A stretch of DNA of 64,000 nucleotides from Marinibacterium anthonyi (GTDB lineage: Bacteria; Pseudomonadota; Alphaproteobacteria; Rhodobacterales; Rhodobacteraceae): NCBI GenBank assembly GCA_003217735.2, contig CP031585.1, forward strand, positions 5,163,501-5,227,500. Reading direction: 5' to 3'. The notes beneath the pieces were generated by a model that did not search any database, was not told the origin of the DNA, and saw only the letters and a program-made list of their open reading frames with translations. How positions within the stretch are numbered: position 1 is the stretch's first letter; each line of letters begins with the position of its first letter. Below, piece after piece: positions 8,625 through 16,668 of the stretch. A program made the translations under genes and the position numbers.

Positions 8625-8751
8625 ATCACGGGTAATTTCCTGTCTGTGTGAAGCATGTCATGGACCGACAGGTCATTATCCCGCATCCTCAACATATATT
8701 TTAAGCCTCCCCCGCGGGGGCACATCAGTTCTTTGTTGTTTGGAGTACCTC

Positions 8752-9459
8752 ATGGCTTGGACCCTCACCTATGATTGGTGGGCGCAGAACAAGCCGCACA
8801 CGCTGGGCAGGACCGGCATGGGTGCGGCTTTGAAAGCTTACAGCGCCGCCGAAAAGGCCTTTTTTAACGTCCTTACCACCGCCTCTGCCACCGACGCCGC
8901 CGCCTATGGCGCCTATCGCACCGCCTGGACCGCGCTGGACAAGGTCGAAGACTGCCGCCTGACCGCGGTCGGCCAGTCCGCGCTAGCGCAGATGGGGTTC
9001 GGGCCCTTGTTGAAACCCCAGGTCATCATCACGCGCCAGCAGCGGCTGCGCGACGCGATGGCGGGATTTGTCGCCGACGGGCCGGGTGGCATCAACGAGA
9101 TCATGGACCTGTCGCAAAGCTGCCACGACACCATGTGCAGCCATGCCTCGATGGTGTCGCGGTTCGAACGGGCGCAGATGTCGGCGGCGATCTGCAAGAT
9201 CCCGGCGGCGGTGCGGCGGCTGCGGGAATTGCGGGCCGATATCGAAACGGCCATGAAATCCGGGCTGATCGCCCCCGAAGAGGTGATCGAACGGTCGGGC
9301 CGGCTGCATGCGCTGCTGAAACGGCTGCCCGGCGATTTCTCGGGTCACCTGAAGGCGCTGGCGATGCTGCGCACAACGGGGCTGAAGCTGGGGCACCAGA
9401 AGAAGCCGCTGTGGGACTGGATGAAGCGCGCCGATGCGGTGCTGGACGAAGCCTACTGA
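8752..9459 (+). CDS. conserved-looking hypothetical protein
   Basis: A 235-residue, largely helical soluble protein starting MAWTLTYDWWAQNKPHTLGR. The start is chosen because TTGGAG precedes the ATG at Shine-Dalgarno distance. No signal peptide, membrane segment or enzyme motif is recognised. A cluster with three cysteines (SCHDTMCSH and AAICKIP) lies in the middle and the C-terminus is basic (KLGHQKKPLWDWMKR). A 127-bp leader with an AT-rich stretch separates it from the preceding gene, so it may have its own promoter. It converges on the epimerase gene, whose stop overlaps its own end by a few bases. I do not recognise the family. Confidence 0.7.
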   Translation: MAWTLTYDWWAQNKPHTLGRTGMGAALKAYSAAEKAFFNVLTTASATDAAAYGAYRTAWTALDKVEDCRLTAVGQSALAQMGFGPLLKPQVIITRQQRLRDAMAGFVADGPGGINEIMDLSQSCHDTMCSHASMVSRFERAQMSAAICKIPAAVRRLRELRADIETAMKSGLIAPEEVIERSGRLHALLKRLPGDFSGHLKALAMLRTTGLKLGHQKKPLWDWMKRADAVLDEAY

Positions 9460-10301
9460 TCCTCGGCCTTCAAGAGCGCCGCCAGCCCTGACCGGTAATC
9501 GGGATACAGCAGCCGGATCCCCAGTTCCCGCTTGATCCGGTCATTCCGCACCCGCTTGCTTTCCGCGTAGAAACTGCGCGCCATCGCCGTCATCTCGGCC
9601 TCGTCAAAGGGGATTTCGGGCGGCACCGGCAGGCCCAGCAGGTGGGCGGCATGGGCGATGACTTCTTGCGGGGGGGCCGGATCGTCGTCGCACAGGTTAT
9701 AGACCGCGCCGGGGTTCGGCCGAGCGATCGACGCGGCCAGCACCTGGGCGATGTCGTCGACGTGAATGCGCGAGAACACCTGCCCCGGTTTGACGATCCG
9801 CCGCGCGGTACCGTTGCGCACCTTGGCGAACGGGCCCCGACCGGGACCGTAGATTCCCGCCAGCCGGAAGATATGCAGCGGCAAACCGGGAATCGCGGCC
9901 CAGGCTTCCTCGGCCTCCTTCCGCCATTTCCCGCGCCGGGTCGTGGGCGCAAGCGGCGTGGTTTCATCCACCCAACCGCCCTGATGGTCGCCGTAGACGC
10001 CGGTGGTCGAAAGGTAGCCGACCCAGTCGAACTGCCCCGCCCGCGCGGCGATCCGGTCGCCGAATGCGTTCAGCACCGGGTCGCCTTCGCCCCGTGGCGC
10101 GATGGAAACCAGCAGGTGGGTGACACCGTCAAGAGAGATGTCATCGCCCGGCCACAGACGTGTTTCGACCCCGGTGGCGGCGATCTGCGCGGCCTTGTCC
10201 GGGGACCGTGTCGTGCCGATGATCCGCCAGTCGCCGGTCAGGCACGGCACCAGGGCCTGTGCGGAAAAGCCGTGGCCGAAGGAGAGGAGCGTGTTGGTCA
10301 T
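9453..10301 (-). CDS. NAD(P)-dependent epimerase/dehydratase-like (extended SDR, YeeZ type)
   Basis: A 282-residue Rossmann-fold protein. The N-terminus LLSFGHGFSAQAL replaces the usual GxxGxxG with GHGFSA, as seen in the YeeZ-like branch of atypical extended SDRs. Further features are YLSTTGVYGDHQGGWVDE and IFRLAGIYGPGRGPFAKV, where an SDR Y-x-x-x-K pair would be expected but the canonical spacing is not clear. SRIHVDDIAQVL is typical of NAD-dependent epimerases. The substrate is unknown. The start at 10301 follows a region carrying a dispersed intergenic repeat. The frame stays open upstream, but that part is not protein-like. Confidence 0.78.
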   Translation of the reverse strand: MTNTLLSFGHGFSAQALVPCLTGDWRIIGTTRSPDKAAQIAATGVETRLWPGDDISLDGVTHLLVSIAPRGEGDPVLNAFGDRIAARAGQFDWVGYLSTTGVYGDHQGGWVDETTPLAPTTRRGKWRKEAEEAWAAIPGLPLHIFRLAGIYGPGRGPFAKVRNGTARRIVKPGQVFSRIHVDDIAQVLAASIARPNPGAVYNLCDDDPAPPQEVIAHAAHLLGLPVPPEIPFDEAEMTAMARSFYAESKRVRNDRIKRELGIRLLYPDYRSGLAALLKAEDQ

Positions 10302-10343
10302 GCAGCCTTTGTGTGGGGCGTTGCGCGGGTTGTCCAGTGGTGT

Positions 10344-10409
10344 GGGGGCGCTGCCCCCGTCCTCCGATGGAGGACTCCCCCGAGGTATTTGGGCCAAGAA
10401 GAAGCAGGG
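10344..10409 (+). repeat. two-hairpin extragenic element, long copy A
   Basis: 66 bp built from a hairpin GGGGGCGCTGCCCCC, a second hairpin GTCCTCC-N4-GGAGGAC, then CCCCCGAGGTATTTGG and CCAAGAAGAAGCAGGG. A nearly identical copy lies in reverse orientation at 30642-30709, and shortened forms of the right half occur at four other intergenic sites. Here it sits between two divergent genes, so it is not simply a terminator. Function unknown. Confidence 0.85.
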
Positions 10410-10444
10410 TTGCGCTTTGGGGCCGACAGGCGTTTCTTGGGGGC

Positions 10445-11074
10445 ATGAGTACAGATGATCCGGATCTTGAAGCCGCCTATTCGCTGAAAACCCCCGATGA
10501 CAGCCGCAAGCTCTATGCCAGATGGGCCGCGGATTACGATACCGATTTCGCCGCCGCCGAGGCCTATGCCCTGCCCGCCGCCACCGCCCGGGCCTTTGCC
10601 GACGCGGGCGGCACGGGGCCGGTTCTGGACGTGGGCGCGGGCACGGGTCTTTGCGCCGTGGCGCTGGCCGAGGCGGGGATCGGGCCGGTGGATGGTGTTG
10701 ATATCTCTGCTGAAATGCTGGACGTCGCCGGGCGCAAAGGGGTCTATCGCGACCTGCTGGAAGCCGATCTTTATGCCGGCGTCGCAATGGCCGACGGGGC
10801 TTATGGGGGCATCGTGTCGTCGGGGACCTTTACCCATGGCCACGTGGGGCCCGAGGTTCTGGACGAAGTGGTGCGCCTGGCCGCGCCCGGCGCGGTGCTG
10901 GCCCTGGCGATCAACGCCGCGCATTACGACGCCGACGGTTTTGCCGCCGCGCTTGAGGCGCTGTCGCCCAGGATCGACGGGCTGGTCCTGCCCGAGGTGC
11001 GGATCTATGGCGAAAACGCCCGCGGTCCGCACAAGGACGACCTGGCCAGGATTGCCGTTTTCCGCAAGCGTTGA
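10445..11074 (+). CDS. class I SAM-dependent methyltransferase
   Basis: A 209-residue methyltransferase. Motif I is VLDVGAGTGLCAVALAEAG (about residues 58-76), followed by the acidic loop GVDISAEMLDVA and a motif-IV-like GGIVSSGTFTHGHVGPEVL. The beginning KLYARWAADYDTDF is typical of small-molecule methyltransferases of the Methyltransf_11/25 type. The substrate is unknown. It starts at ATG 10445, shortly after the dispersed repeat, with a G-rich stretch upstream. It converges with the GH25 gene across only six bases. Confidence 0.85.
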   Translation: MSTDDPDLEAAYSLKTPDDSRKLYARWAADYDTDFAAAEAYALPAATARAFADAGGTGPVLDVGAGTGLCAVALAEAGIGPVDGVDISAEMLDVAGRKGVYRDLLEADLYAGVAMADGAYGGIVSSGTFTHGHVGPEVLDEVVRLAAPGAVLALAINAAHYDADGFAAALEALSPRIDGLVLPEVRIYGENARGPHKDDLARIAVFRKR

Positions 11075-11080
11075 CAGCGC

Positions 11081-11878
11081 TTAGCGCGCCCAGGTCGCGA
11101 ATTCTTCGGACGAGCCGCGGAACACGTTGATGTCGACCGGCCCGTTCACCCCGGGCACCGACCCGGTGCCGGTGTATTGCCAGATGGTCCAGGGTTGGCC
11201 CGGATAGGTCTGGTGCGGTTCTCCGGCGACCGAACGCAGCCAGAAATCCACCCGGCGGACACGGCCCACATAGGTGTCTTCGAAGAAATCCAGCGCCGTG
11301 TAGATCACCGGGCGCCGACCGTAATGCTGTTCGATCATGCGCACGAAACGCTCGGCCTCGGACCGGACGACAGCCGGGGGCGGGCGCTTGGTGCAGGTGG
11401 GCGAAAACGGGTTCCATTCCATGTCCAGCACGGGCGGCAGGGCGCGCGGGTCCTTTGGTACGTTCTGGATGAACCAGCGGGCCTGTTCCTCGGCCGAGCG
11501 GCAGAAATAGTAGAAATGGTAGGCGCCGCGCGGAAGGCCGGCGCGGCTGGCGTTGCGCCAGTTTTCCTGGAATTTCGGGTCCAACACGTCGCCGCCTTCG
11601 GTCGCCTTTATATAGGCAAACGAGACCCCCGACCGCCGCACCGCGCGCCAGTCGATCGTGCCCTGGTAACGGGCGACGTCGATGCCGTGGATGGCATAGC
11701 GGTCCGGGCCTGCGCCGGTCCAGGAATGCGGCTTGTAATCGTCGAAGCGGCCGGCTTCGTAGGCTGTGCCACCGCCGGTTTCGACCGGGGCGCGCGCCCC
11801 GCAGGCTGCGATCACCAGGCCCAGGGCAAGCGCGGTCAGCCACCGTTTCGGGCGGCTGGTTCGGGCGTCGTCTTGCAT
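11081..11878 (-). CDS. GH25 lysozyme-family lipoprotein
   Basis: 265 residues. A basic N-terminus and hydrophobic stretch end in a lipobox-like LVIAAC (C26), suggesting a membrane-anchored lipoprotein in the periplasm. The rest is a glycoside hydrolase family 25 domain: GIDVARYQGTIDW at the start, SFAYIKATEGG, GAYHFYYF, the catalytic DxE in PPVLDMEWNPF, and the C-terminal WTIWQYTGTG and VDINVF strands. GH25 enzymes hydrolyse the MurNAc-GlcNAc bond of peptidoglycan. The start at 11878 is supported by GCAGGAGTACG upstream. It is divergent from the PuuE-like gene. Confidence 0.87.
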   Translation of the reverse strand: MQDDARTSRPKRWLTALALGLVIAACGARAPVETGGGTAYEAGRFDDYKPHSWTGAGPDRYAIHGIDVARYQGTIDWRAVRRSGVSFAYIKATEGGDVLDPKFQENWRNASRAGLPRGAYHFYYFCRSAEEQARWFIQNVPKDPRALPPVLDMEWNPFSPTCTKRPPPAVVRSEAERFVRMIEQHYGRRPVIYTALDFFEDTYVGRVRRVDFWLRSVAGEPHQTYPGQPWTIWQYTGTGSVPGVNGPVDINVFRGSSEEFATWAR

Positions 11879-12038
11879 GGTACGCGTACTCCTGCTCACC
11901 TCGGGATCACCGGGCGGTTTGCCCGCCTTTGCAGCACAGTATAGCGTGGCGCGCAGCACCGGGCCACAGCGATGGCGCGCCGTTTGCAAGGGGGCGCGCG
12001 GCGGTCTACGCCTGTCGCCGCAGGCAAGGGAGAATACC

Positions 12039-12929
12039 ATGAACGATCTGCCGGACCATGGGCGGTTCGACTATGTCCCGATCCGGGGGCGGGCGGTTTA
12101 TGACTGGCCCAACGGGCGGCGGCTGGCGGTTTATATCGGGCTGAACCTGGAACATTTCGCCTTTGGCGAAGGGCTGGGCGCGGAACTGGCGCCCGGGGGG
12201 CCGCAGCCGGATGTGCTGAATTACAACTGGCGGGATTACGGCAACCGGGTGGGGGCCTGGCGGATGCTGGACCTGTTCGATGACCTGGGCATGCCGACCT
12301 CGACCTTGGTGAACGCGTCTCTTTACGGCTATTGCCCTGAATTGGTTGACGCTTTTGCTGCCCGCGGGGATGAGATCGTGGGGCATGGGCGGACCAATTC
12401 GGAACGGCAGGGCACCATGGCCGAGGCCGATGAGGCGGCGCTGATCGCCGAGACGACGGATGTGATCACAAGGGCGCATGGGGCGCGCCCCGACGGGTGG
12501 CTGGGGCCGTGGATTTCCGAAAGCACGGTGACGCCGGATCTGCTGGCCGAGGCGGGGTATGGCTATGTGCTGGACTGGTGCATGGACGATCAACCGGTGT
12601 GGATGAAGACCCGAACGGGGCGCATCCTGGCGGTGCCTTATCCTCAGGAAATCAATGACATACCGGCGATTGTCGGGCGCAGAACCGGGGCGGCGGAATT
12701 CGCCGACATGATCATCGACAATTTCGACGAGATGCTGGAGCAGGCCGAACACGGGCCGCTGGTGATGGGGATCGCGCTGCATCCCTATATCGTCGGGCAG
12801 CCCTATCGCCTGCGGCACCTGCGCCGGGCGCTGCGCCATATTGCAAGCCGTGGGCAGGACGTCTGGATCACCCGGGCCGGCGATATCGCGGCCCATTGCC
12901 GGACCCTGCCCGAAGGATTGATCCCGTGA
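12039..12929 (+). CDS. polysaccharide-deacetylase-family hydrolase, PuuE (allantoinase-like) type
   Basis: A 296-residue NodB-fold protein without signal peptide. The pattern ASLYGYCPELVDAFAARGDE, then HGRTNSERQG, WLGPWISESTVTPDLLAEAG and PYPQEINDIPA resembles PuuE-type allantoinases rather than chitin or peptidoglycan deacetylases. Members of this branch act on small cyclic or linear amides in nitrogen salvage. It is followed after 21 bp by an isochorismatase-type amidase, so the two probably work in sequence on one nitrogenous compound. The start is ATG 12039, with AAGGGAG upstream. Confidence 0.78.
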   Translation: MNDLPDHGRFDYVPIRGRAVYDWPNGRRLAVYIGLNLEHFAFGEGLGAELAPGGPQPDVLNYNWRDYGNRVGAWRMLDLFDDLGMPTSTLVNASLYGYCPELVDAFAARGDEIVGHGRTNSERQGTMAEADEAALIAETTDVITRAHGARPDGWLGPWISESTVTPDLLAEAGYGYVLDWCMDDQPVWMKTRTGRILAVPYPQEINDIPAIVGRRTGAAEFADMIIDNFDEMLEQAEHGPLVMGIALHPYIVGQPYRLRHLRRALRHIASRGQDVWITRAGDIAAHCRTLPEGLIP

Positions 12930-12950
12930 CGGTGAAACAAGGATAATACT

Positions 12951-13565
12951 TTGACAGAAAATGACATTTATCAGAAACAAAGCTTTGGCGGCACATTGGC
13001 CAAGGGGGCAAAACCGGCGCTGATCGTGGTCGATTTCGTCAACGGCTTCATCGATCCAGAGGTATTTGGCGGTGGCAATTGCCTGGACGCCGCCCAGGCG
13101 ACGCAGCCTGTGATCACAGCCTTCCGCCAGGCCGGGCTGCCGGTTGTCTATACCCGCGTCGTCTATGCCGAAGATGGGTCGGATTCGGGGATTTGGTGCG
13201 AAAAAGTCCCACGTTTGCGGGAGCTTACGGAAACCAATCCGATGAGCTACGTTGTCGACTTCCTGGCGCCGGAACCCGGCGACATCATCATCCGCAAGCT
13301 TCAGGCTTCGGCGTTTTTCGAAACGCCGCTGGCGTCGATCTTGCGGGCCAGAGGGGTGGATACTGTGGTTGTCACCGGAGCGACCACAAGCGGTTGTGTC
13401 CGGGCAACGGTCATCGACGCGATGAGCCTGAATTTCCGGCCCGTGGTGATCACCGATTGCGTGGGTGACAGGGCGCTGGGGCCGCACGAGGCGAACCTGT
13501 TCGACATGCAGCAGAAATACGCCAACATGATCACCGCCGCCGAGGTCGAAACGCTGTTTCCCTGA
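12951..13565 (+). CDS. isochorismatase-family cysteine amidohydrolase (N-carbamoylsarcosine amidase-like)
   Basis: A 204-residue alpha/beta hydrolase of the isochorismatase superfamily. The catalytic triad reads D28 in IVVDFVNGF, K116 in IIRKLQASAFF and C149 in TGATTSGCVRATVIDAMS. The overall sequence resembles N-carbamoylsarcosine or maleamate amidohydrolases, which release ammonia from an amide. The start is TTG, preceded by AAGGA at good spacing; there is no ATG alternative near the N-terminus. It is co-transcribed with the PuuE-like deacetylase. No creatinine or nicotinate pathway genes flank it, so the substrate stays open. Confidence 0.85.
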   Translation: MTENDIYQKQSFGGTLAKGAKPALIVVDFVNGFIDPEVFGGGNCLDAAQATQPVITAFRQAGLPVVYTRVVYAEDGSDSGIWCEKVPRLRELTETNPMSYVVDFLAPEPGDIIIRKLQASAFFETPLASILRARGVDTVVVTGATTSGCVRATVIDAMSLNFRPVVITDCVGDRALGPHEANLFDMQQKYANMITAAEVETLFP

Positions 13566-13611
13566 GAGGGCCGGACAACGCGGATCACCCCGCCGTCCGA
13601 CCCCGATTTGA

Positions 13612-13659
13612 CCGTTTTGTACAAGATCCGGACGCGCGTTCGTCCGTTTTGTACAAGAT
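13612..13659. repeat. 16-bp direct repeat around TTGTACAA, two copies
   Basis: CCGTTTTGTACAAGAT occurs exactly at 13612-13627 and again at 13644-13659, 32 bp apart. Each contains the palindrome TTGTACAA. The pair lies between two converging genes, 48 bp past the chemoreceptor stop codon. Role unknown. Confidence 0.8.
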
Positions 13660-13706
13660 TTTTCGCTCAAGATTCTTGCGCGCGGCAGCGCCGCGTCGGG
13701 CGCGGT

Positions 13707-15101
13707 TTAGCTGGCCATCCGGTAGGACGGTCGCCCACCCCCGTATGAACCGTTGCCCAGCCGGAATTGCCCGACCAGCTGCCCCAGCCGGCCGGCGCTG
13801 GACTCCAGCCCCTTGACCGAGGCGCGGGTTTCTTCCGCCATGGCGGCGTTGCGCTGGGTCAGACCTTCGATGTTGCTGACCGACTCGTTGATCTCGCGGA
13901 AACCGGCGGCCTGGGCGGCGGCGCGTTGCGCGATCCCCTGCAGAAGGGTGTCGATTCGCGCCACCTGGTCGGCGGTTTCCGTCAGGGCCATCCCGACCTC
14001 GGTCATCGTCTTGGCGCCGCGCCCGACGTTGACGGCGCTGGCCTGGATCAGCTCGCGGATGGTCTTGGCGCCGTCGGCCGAACGATGGGCCAGCGACCGG
14101 ACCTCTTGCGCAACGACAGCGAAGCCGGCGCCGGCCTCGCCCGCGCGGGCGGCTTCCACCGCGGCGTTGAGCGCCAGCAGGTTGGTCTGCATCGAAATCT
14201 CGTCGATGACCGAAACGATCTTGGAAATCTCCTCGGCGCTTTTGGAAATCGCGCTCATCGCCTCGTTGGCCTGGTTCATCACGTCGGTCGACTTGTCGAC
14301 CATGCCCCGCGCCGATTTCGCGGCATCCGTCGCTTCGCCGGCCGCGCCGGCATTGGCGGACACGGCTTCGCTGATGCCGTCGATGGACCGGGCGGCGCGT
14401 TCCAGCATGTGCGCCTGTTCTTCCGTCCGGTCGGACAGGTCGGACACCGCGCGGGTGATTTCGGAAATGTTCGACGCAACCTCGCCCGTGGTGCCCGAGA
14501 TGACCCGCATCGTGGTTTCCAGCTTGTCGGTCGCCGAGTTGTAATCGCGCCTGGCCGATTCGATCTTGGCCGGGACCTGGTCGACACGGTGGGTCAGATC
14601 CATGTCGGCCAGGGCCGTGAGCGCGTGCCCCAGCACCGCCTGGGCCTGTTCGTCGACCTCGGCCTCGCGCCGGAAATATTCCACCATCGTCACCGTGAGA
14701 TCGGCAAAGACCGAAGCGATGGCGCTTTCGGTCAGTTCGCAGCGGCGATCGACCTCTTCCTTCTGGGAGGCGCACAGCAACGCCGCGACCATCTTGCCGC
14801 AATAGATCCCGTAGGCCTGCAGATAGGTGGCGTAATCTGTCGATTCGGCGATGTTCTTCGACAGACCGGCCTGCAGATCGAAGTAAGCGGGCGAGAAATC
14901 CCCGTGGGCGATATACCTGAATTTCTGCGCTTCGACATTGTAGAGGTCATCAGGGACGGCGGTCATCGACGGATCCACCTGCCGATACGCCTGCAACAGG
15001 ATATCGCGCAATTGCGGCAAGACCCGTTCATGCACGATGGCGCCCGTCCTTTGCGCCGCCTTGTCCCAAGGTTTTACCTTGTCCTGAACCCGCACCGTCA
15101 T
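13707..15101 (-). CDS. soluble methyl-accepting chemotaxis protein with globin-like sensor
   Basis: 464 residues without membrane segments. Residues about 20-165 form a helical domain reminiscent of protoglobin sensors ([20 protein letters not shown], then [18 protein letters not shown]). The residue where globin-coupled sensors have the proximal haem histidine appears to be N83, so haem binding is doubtful. A linker region leads into a long coiled-coil signalling domain with the conserved tip [20 protein letters not shown] and VRSLAHRS, which contacts CheA and CheW. The start at 15101 is backed by GGGAG; an in-frame ATG 33 codons upstream is less likely. There is no C-terminal CheR-docking pentapeptide. 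No che genes are adjacent. Confidence 0.85.
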   Translation of the reverse strand: MTVRVQDKVKPWDKAAQRTGAIVHERVLPQLRDILLQAYRQVDPSMTAVPDDLYNVEAQKFRYIAHGDFSPAYFDLQAGLSKNIAESTDYATYLQAYGIYCGKMVAALLCASQKEEVDRRCELTESAIASVFADLTVTMVEYFRREAEVDEQAQAVLGHALTALADMDLTHRVDQVPAKIESARRDYNSATDKLETTMRVISGTTGEVASNISEITRAVSDLSDRTEEQAHMLERAARSIDGISEAVSANAGAAGEATDAAKSARGMVDKSTDVMNQANEAMSAISKSAEEISKIVSVIDEISMQTNLLALNAAVEAARAGEAGAGFAVVAQEVRSLAHRSADGAKTIRELIQASAVNVGRGAKTMTEVGMALTETADQVARIDTLLQGIAQRAAAQAAGFREINESVSNIEGLTQRNAAMAEETRASVKGLESSAGRLGQLVGQFRLGNGSYGGGRPSYRMAS

Positions 15102-15220
15102 CGTGATCTCCCGCAGAGTCGTTTGGACGGAGGGTGGCGCACGGTGGCTTAGTTTTTCGTAAACGTCAGCGGCTTTTCCAAAATAATCTCCAGCAGCCAC
15201 AATCCGGCCCTTGCCCCGTC

Positions 15221-15263
15221 TTGTGTCCCATATATGGTCCTTTGTCCCTTATATGGGACACAA
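15221..15263. promoter_or_regulatory. tandem TGTCCC-N6-GGGACA palindromes
   Basis: Two 18-bp sites lie 19 bp apart: TGTCCC-ATATAT-GGTCCT at 15224 and TGTCCC-TTATAT-GGGACA at 15243. Their outer arms also form a perfect 14-bp inverted repeat (TTGTGTCCCATATA). They lie about 120 bp upstream of the chemoreceptor start codon on its strand, so they may be operators. The same 18-bp motif recurs at 28882 and 42001. Confidence 0.55.
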
Positions 15264-15271
15264 GGCCGGGT

Positions 15272-15613
15272 TTATTCGGGAAAACGGACCTTGCGGATGG
15301 CATCCGCGATCTGCATCCGCACCGGTTCCGGCTGATCCTCGACGGCGCGCAGCACTTCGCGCATCTCGGCGCGCAGCCCGTGCAGCTGGTCGATCAGCGA
15401 CAGCACCATGCCGATCGCCTCGGGCTCCATCTCGTATTGTTCGCCCAGATCGCACGCCAGTTCCAGCCGCGCCACGTCAAGCTGGCGATAGACCGGGCCC
15501 TGTTCGCCTTCGATCGGAATGACGACCTGCGCGGCGCGGTATTCCACCAGCCGGTCGCGGGTCAGGCTGCTGACGCGGGCAACGACTTCTTCTTCCCGGT
15601 AAAGCACTGTCAT
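15272..15613 (-). CDS. cbpM: CbpM-like modulator of the CbpA co-chaperone
   Basis: A 113-residue MerR-like helical protein: MTVLYREEEVVARVSSLTRDRLVEYR at the start and a coiled C-terminal half (LSLIDQLHGLRAEMREVLRAV). CbpM proteins bind the J domain of CbpA and curb its co-chaperone and DNA-binding activity. It overlaps the end of the upstream cbpA-like gene by 4 bp (ATGA), the standard arrangement of the pair, so the two are translationally coupled. Confidence 0.8.
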   Translation of the reverse strand: MTVLYREEEVVARVSSLTRDRLVEYRAAQVVIPIEGEQGPVYRQLDVARLELACDLGEQYEMEPEAIGMVLSLIDQLHGLRAEMREVLRAVEDQPEPVRMQIADAIRKVRFPE

Positions 15614-16572
15614 GACGGCATCCCCTTGCGTGGGTCATGGGCATGGGTCTTGCGCCAGCCTTCCATGAAGGTCCTGAGGTCGCCGTCGATCTTGTCGGGC
15701 ATGACGACAGAGAGTTCCACGAACTGGTCGCCGCGGTCCTTCTTGCCCCGTTTCTGAACGCCTTTTCCCCGCAACCTCAATGTCTTGCCGCTGGAGGTGC
15801 CGGGCGGAACCGTCAGGTTGACCCGGCCGTCGATGGTGGGAACGGGGACCTTGCCGCCAAGGATCGCCTCGTCGATCGAGATCGGCAGCGTGATGCGGAT
15901 GTCGTCGCCGTCGCGGACGAACAGCGGGTGCGGGGTGACGGAAATGGTGACCAGCGCGTCGCCGGACGGGCCCTGGCCGAAGCCCGGGTCGCCCTTGCCG
16001 CGCAGGCGGATGGTCTGGCCGTCGTTGATGCCGGCGGGGATGCGCACCTCGATCCGGTCGCCGTCGGGCAGGGTCAGTTGCCGGGTGGCGCCGAAAACCG
16101 CGTCAAGAAAGGAGATCGTCAGCGCGTAATGGCGATCCTGACCGGGAGCGTGGAAGCCCCAGGACTGACCGGAGGCGCGGCGGCCGAAGCCTTGCCCACC
16201 CGATTGTCCCCCGCCCTGGCGGCGCATGAAATCCGAGAAGATGTCGGACATGTCCTCGTATTCGCCGGCGCCCTGGGCGCGGCGATAGGGATTGCCGGCG
16301 GCTTCGGAATAATCGCGGTAATACTGTTGTTTGGGGGTTTCCTGGCCCGATGCGTCGATTTCGCCCTTGTCGAAGCGGGCGCGCTTGTCGGGGTCCTTCA
16401 GCAGGTCGTAGGCCGAGGCCGCCGCCTTGAACCGCGCTTCGGCCTTGGCGTCATCCGGTTTCAGGTCCGGGTGGCATTCCTTGGCGATGCGCCGGTAGGC
16501 TTTCTTGATCTCGTCCTGGGTCGCGGTCTTGGCGACGCCGAGGACGGCATAGGGATCGTCACTCACGTTCAA
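15610..16572 (-). CDS. cbpA: CbpA-like DnaJ-family co-chaperone
   Basis: 320 residues. The J domain occupies residues 6-70 with the HPD motif in AKECHPDLKPDDAKAE, followed by a G/F-like linker rich in Gly, Gln and Arg (about 85-135). Two DnaJ C-terminal beta domains follow (YALTISFLDAVFGATRQLTL, PAGINDGQTIRLRGKGDPG and PPGTSSGKTLRLRGKGVQKR). The zinc-finger region of DnaJ is absent, as in CbpA. It stimulates the DnaK ATPase in this family. It is coupled to cbpM downstream. Confidence 0.88.
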   Translation of the reverse strand: MNVSDDPYAVLGVAKTATQDEIKKAYRRIAKECHPDLKPDDAKAEARFKAAASAYDLLKDPDKRARFDKGEIDASGQETPKQQYYRDYSEAAGNPYRRAQGAGEYEDMSDIFSDFMRRQGGGQSGGQGFGRRASGQSWGFHAPGQDRHYALTISFLDAVFGATRQLTLPDGDRIEVRIPAGINDGQTIRLRGKGDPGFGQGPSGDALVTISVTPHPLFVRDGDDIRITLPISIDEAILGGKVPVPTIDGRVNLTVPPGTSSGKTLRLRGKGVQKRGKKDRGDQFVELSVVMPDKIDGDLRTFMEGWRKTHAHDPRKGMPS

Positions 16573-16668
16573 CCTCGTGACTGGTGTAGCCGGTTGACAC
16601 CAATATGGGCTCTGCGGCCAGCCTAACCAACTGGCGCGCAGGCGGAAACGGCCAATTTGGCGCAGGCG

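Noticed and set aside
8706-8721. CCCCCGCGGGGG hairpin before the gene at 8752
   Set aside because: It is short and common in GC-rich DNA. No T-run or riboswitch-like context was found.
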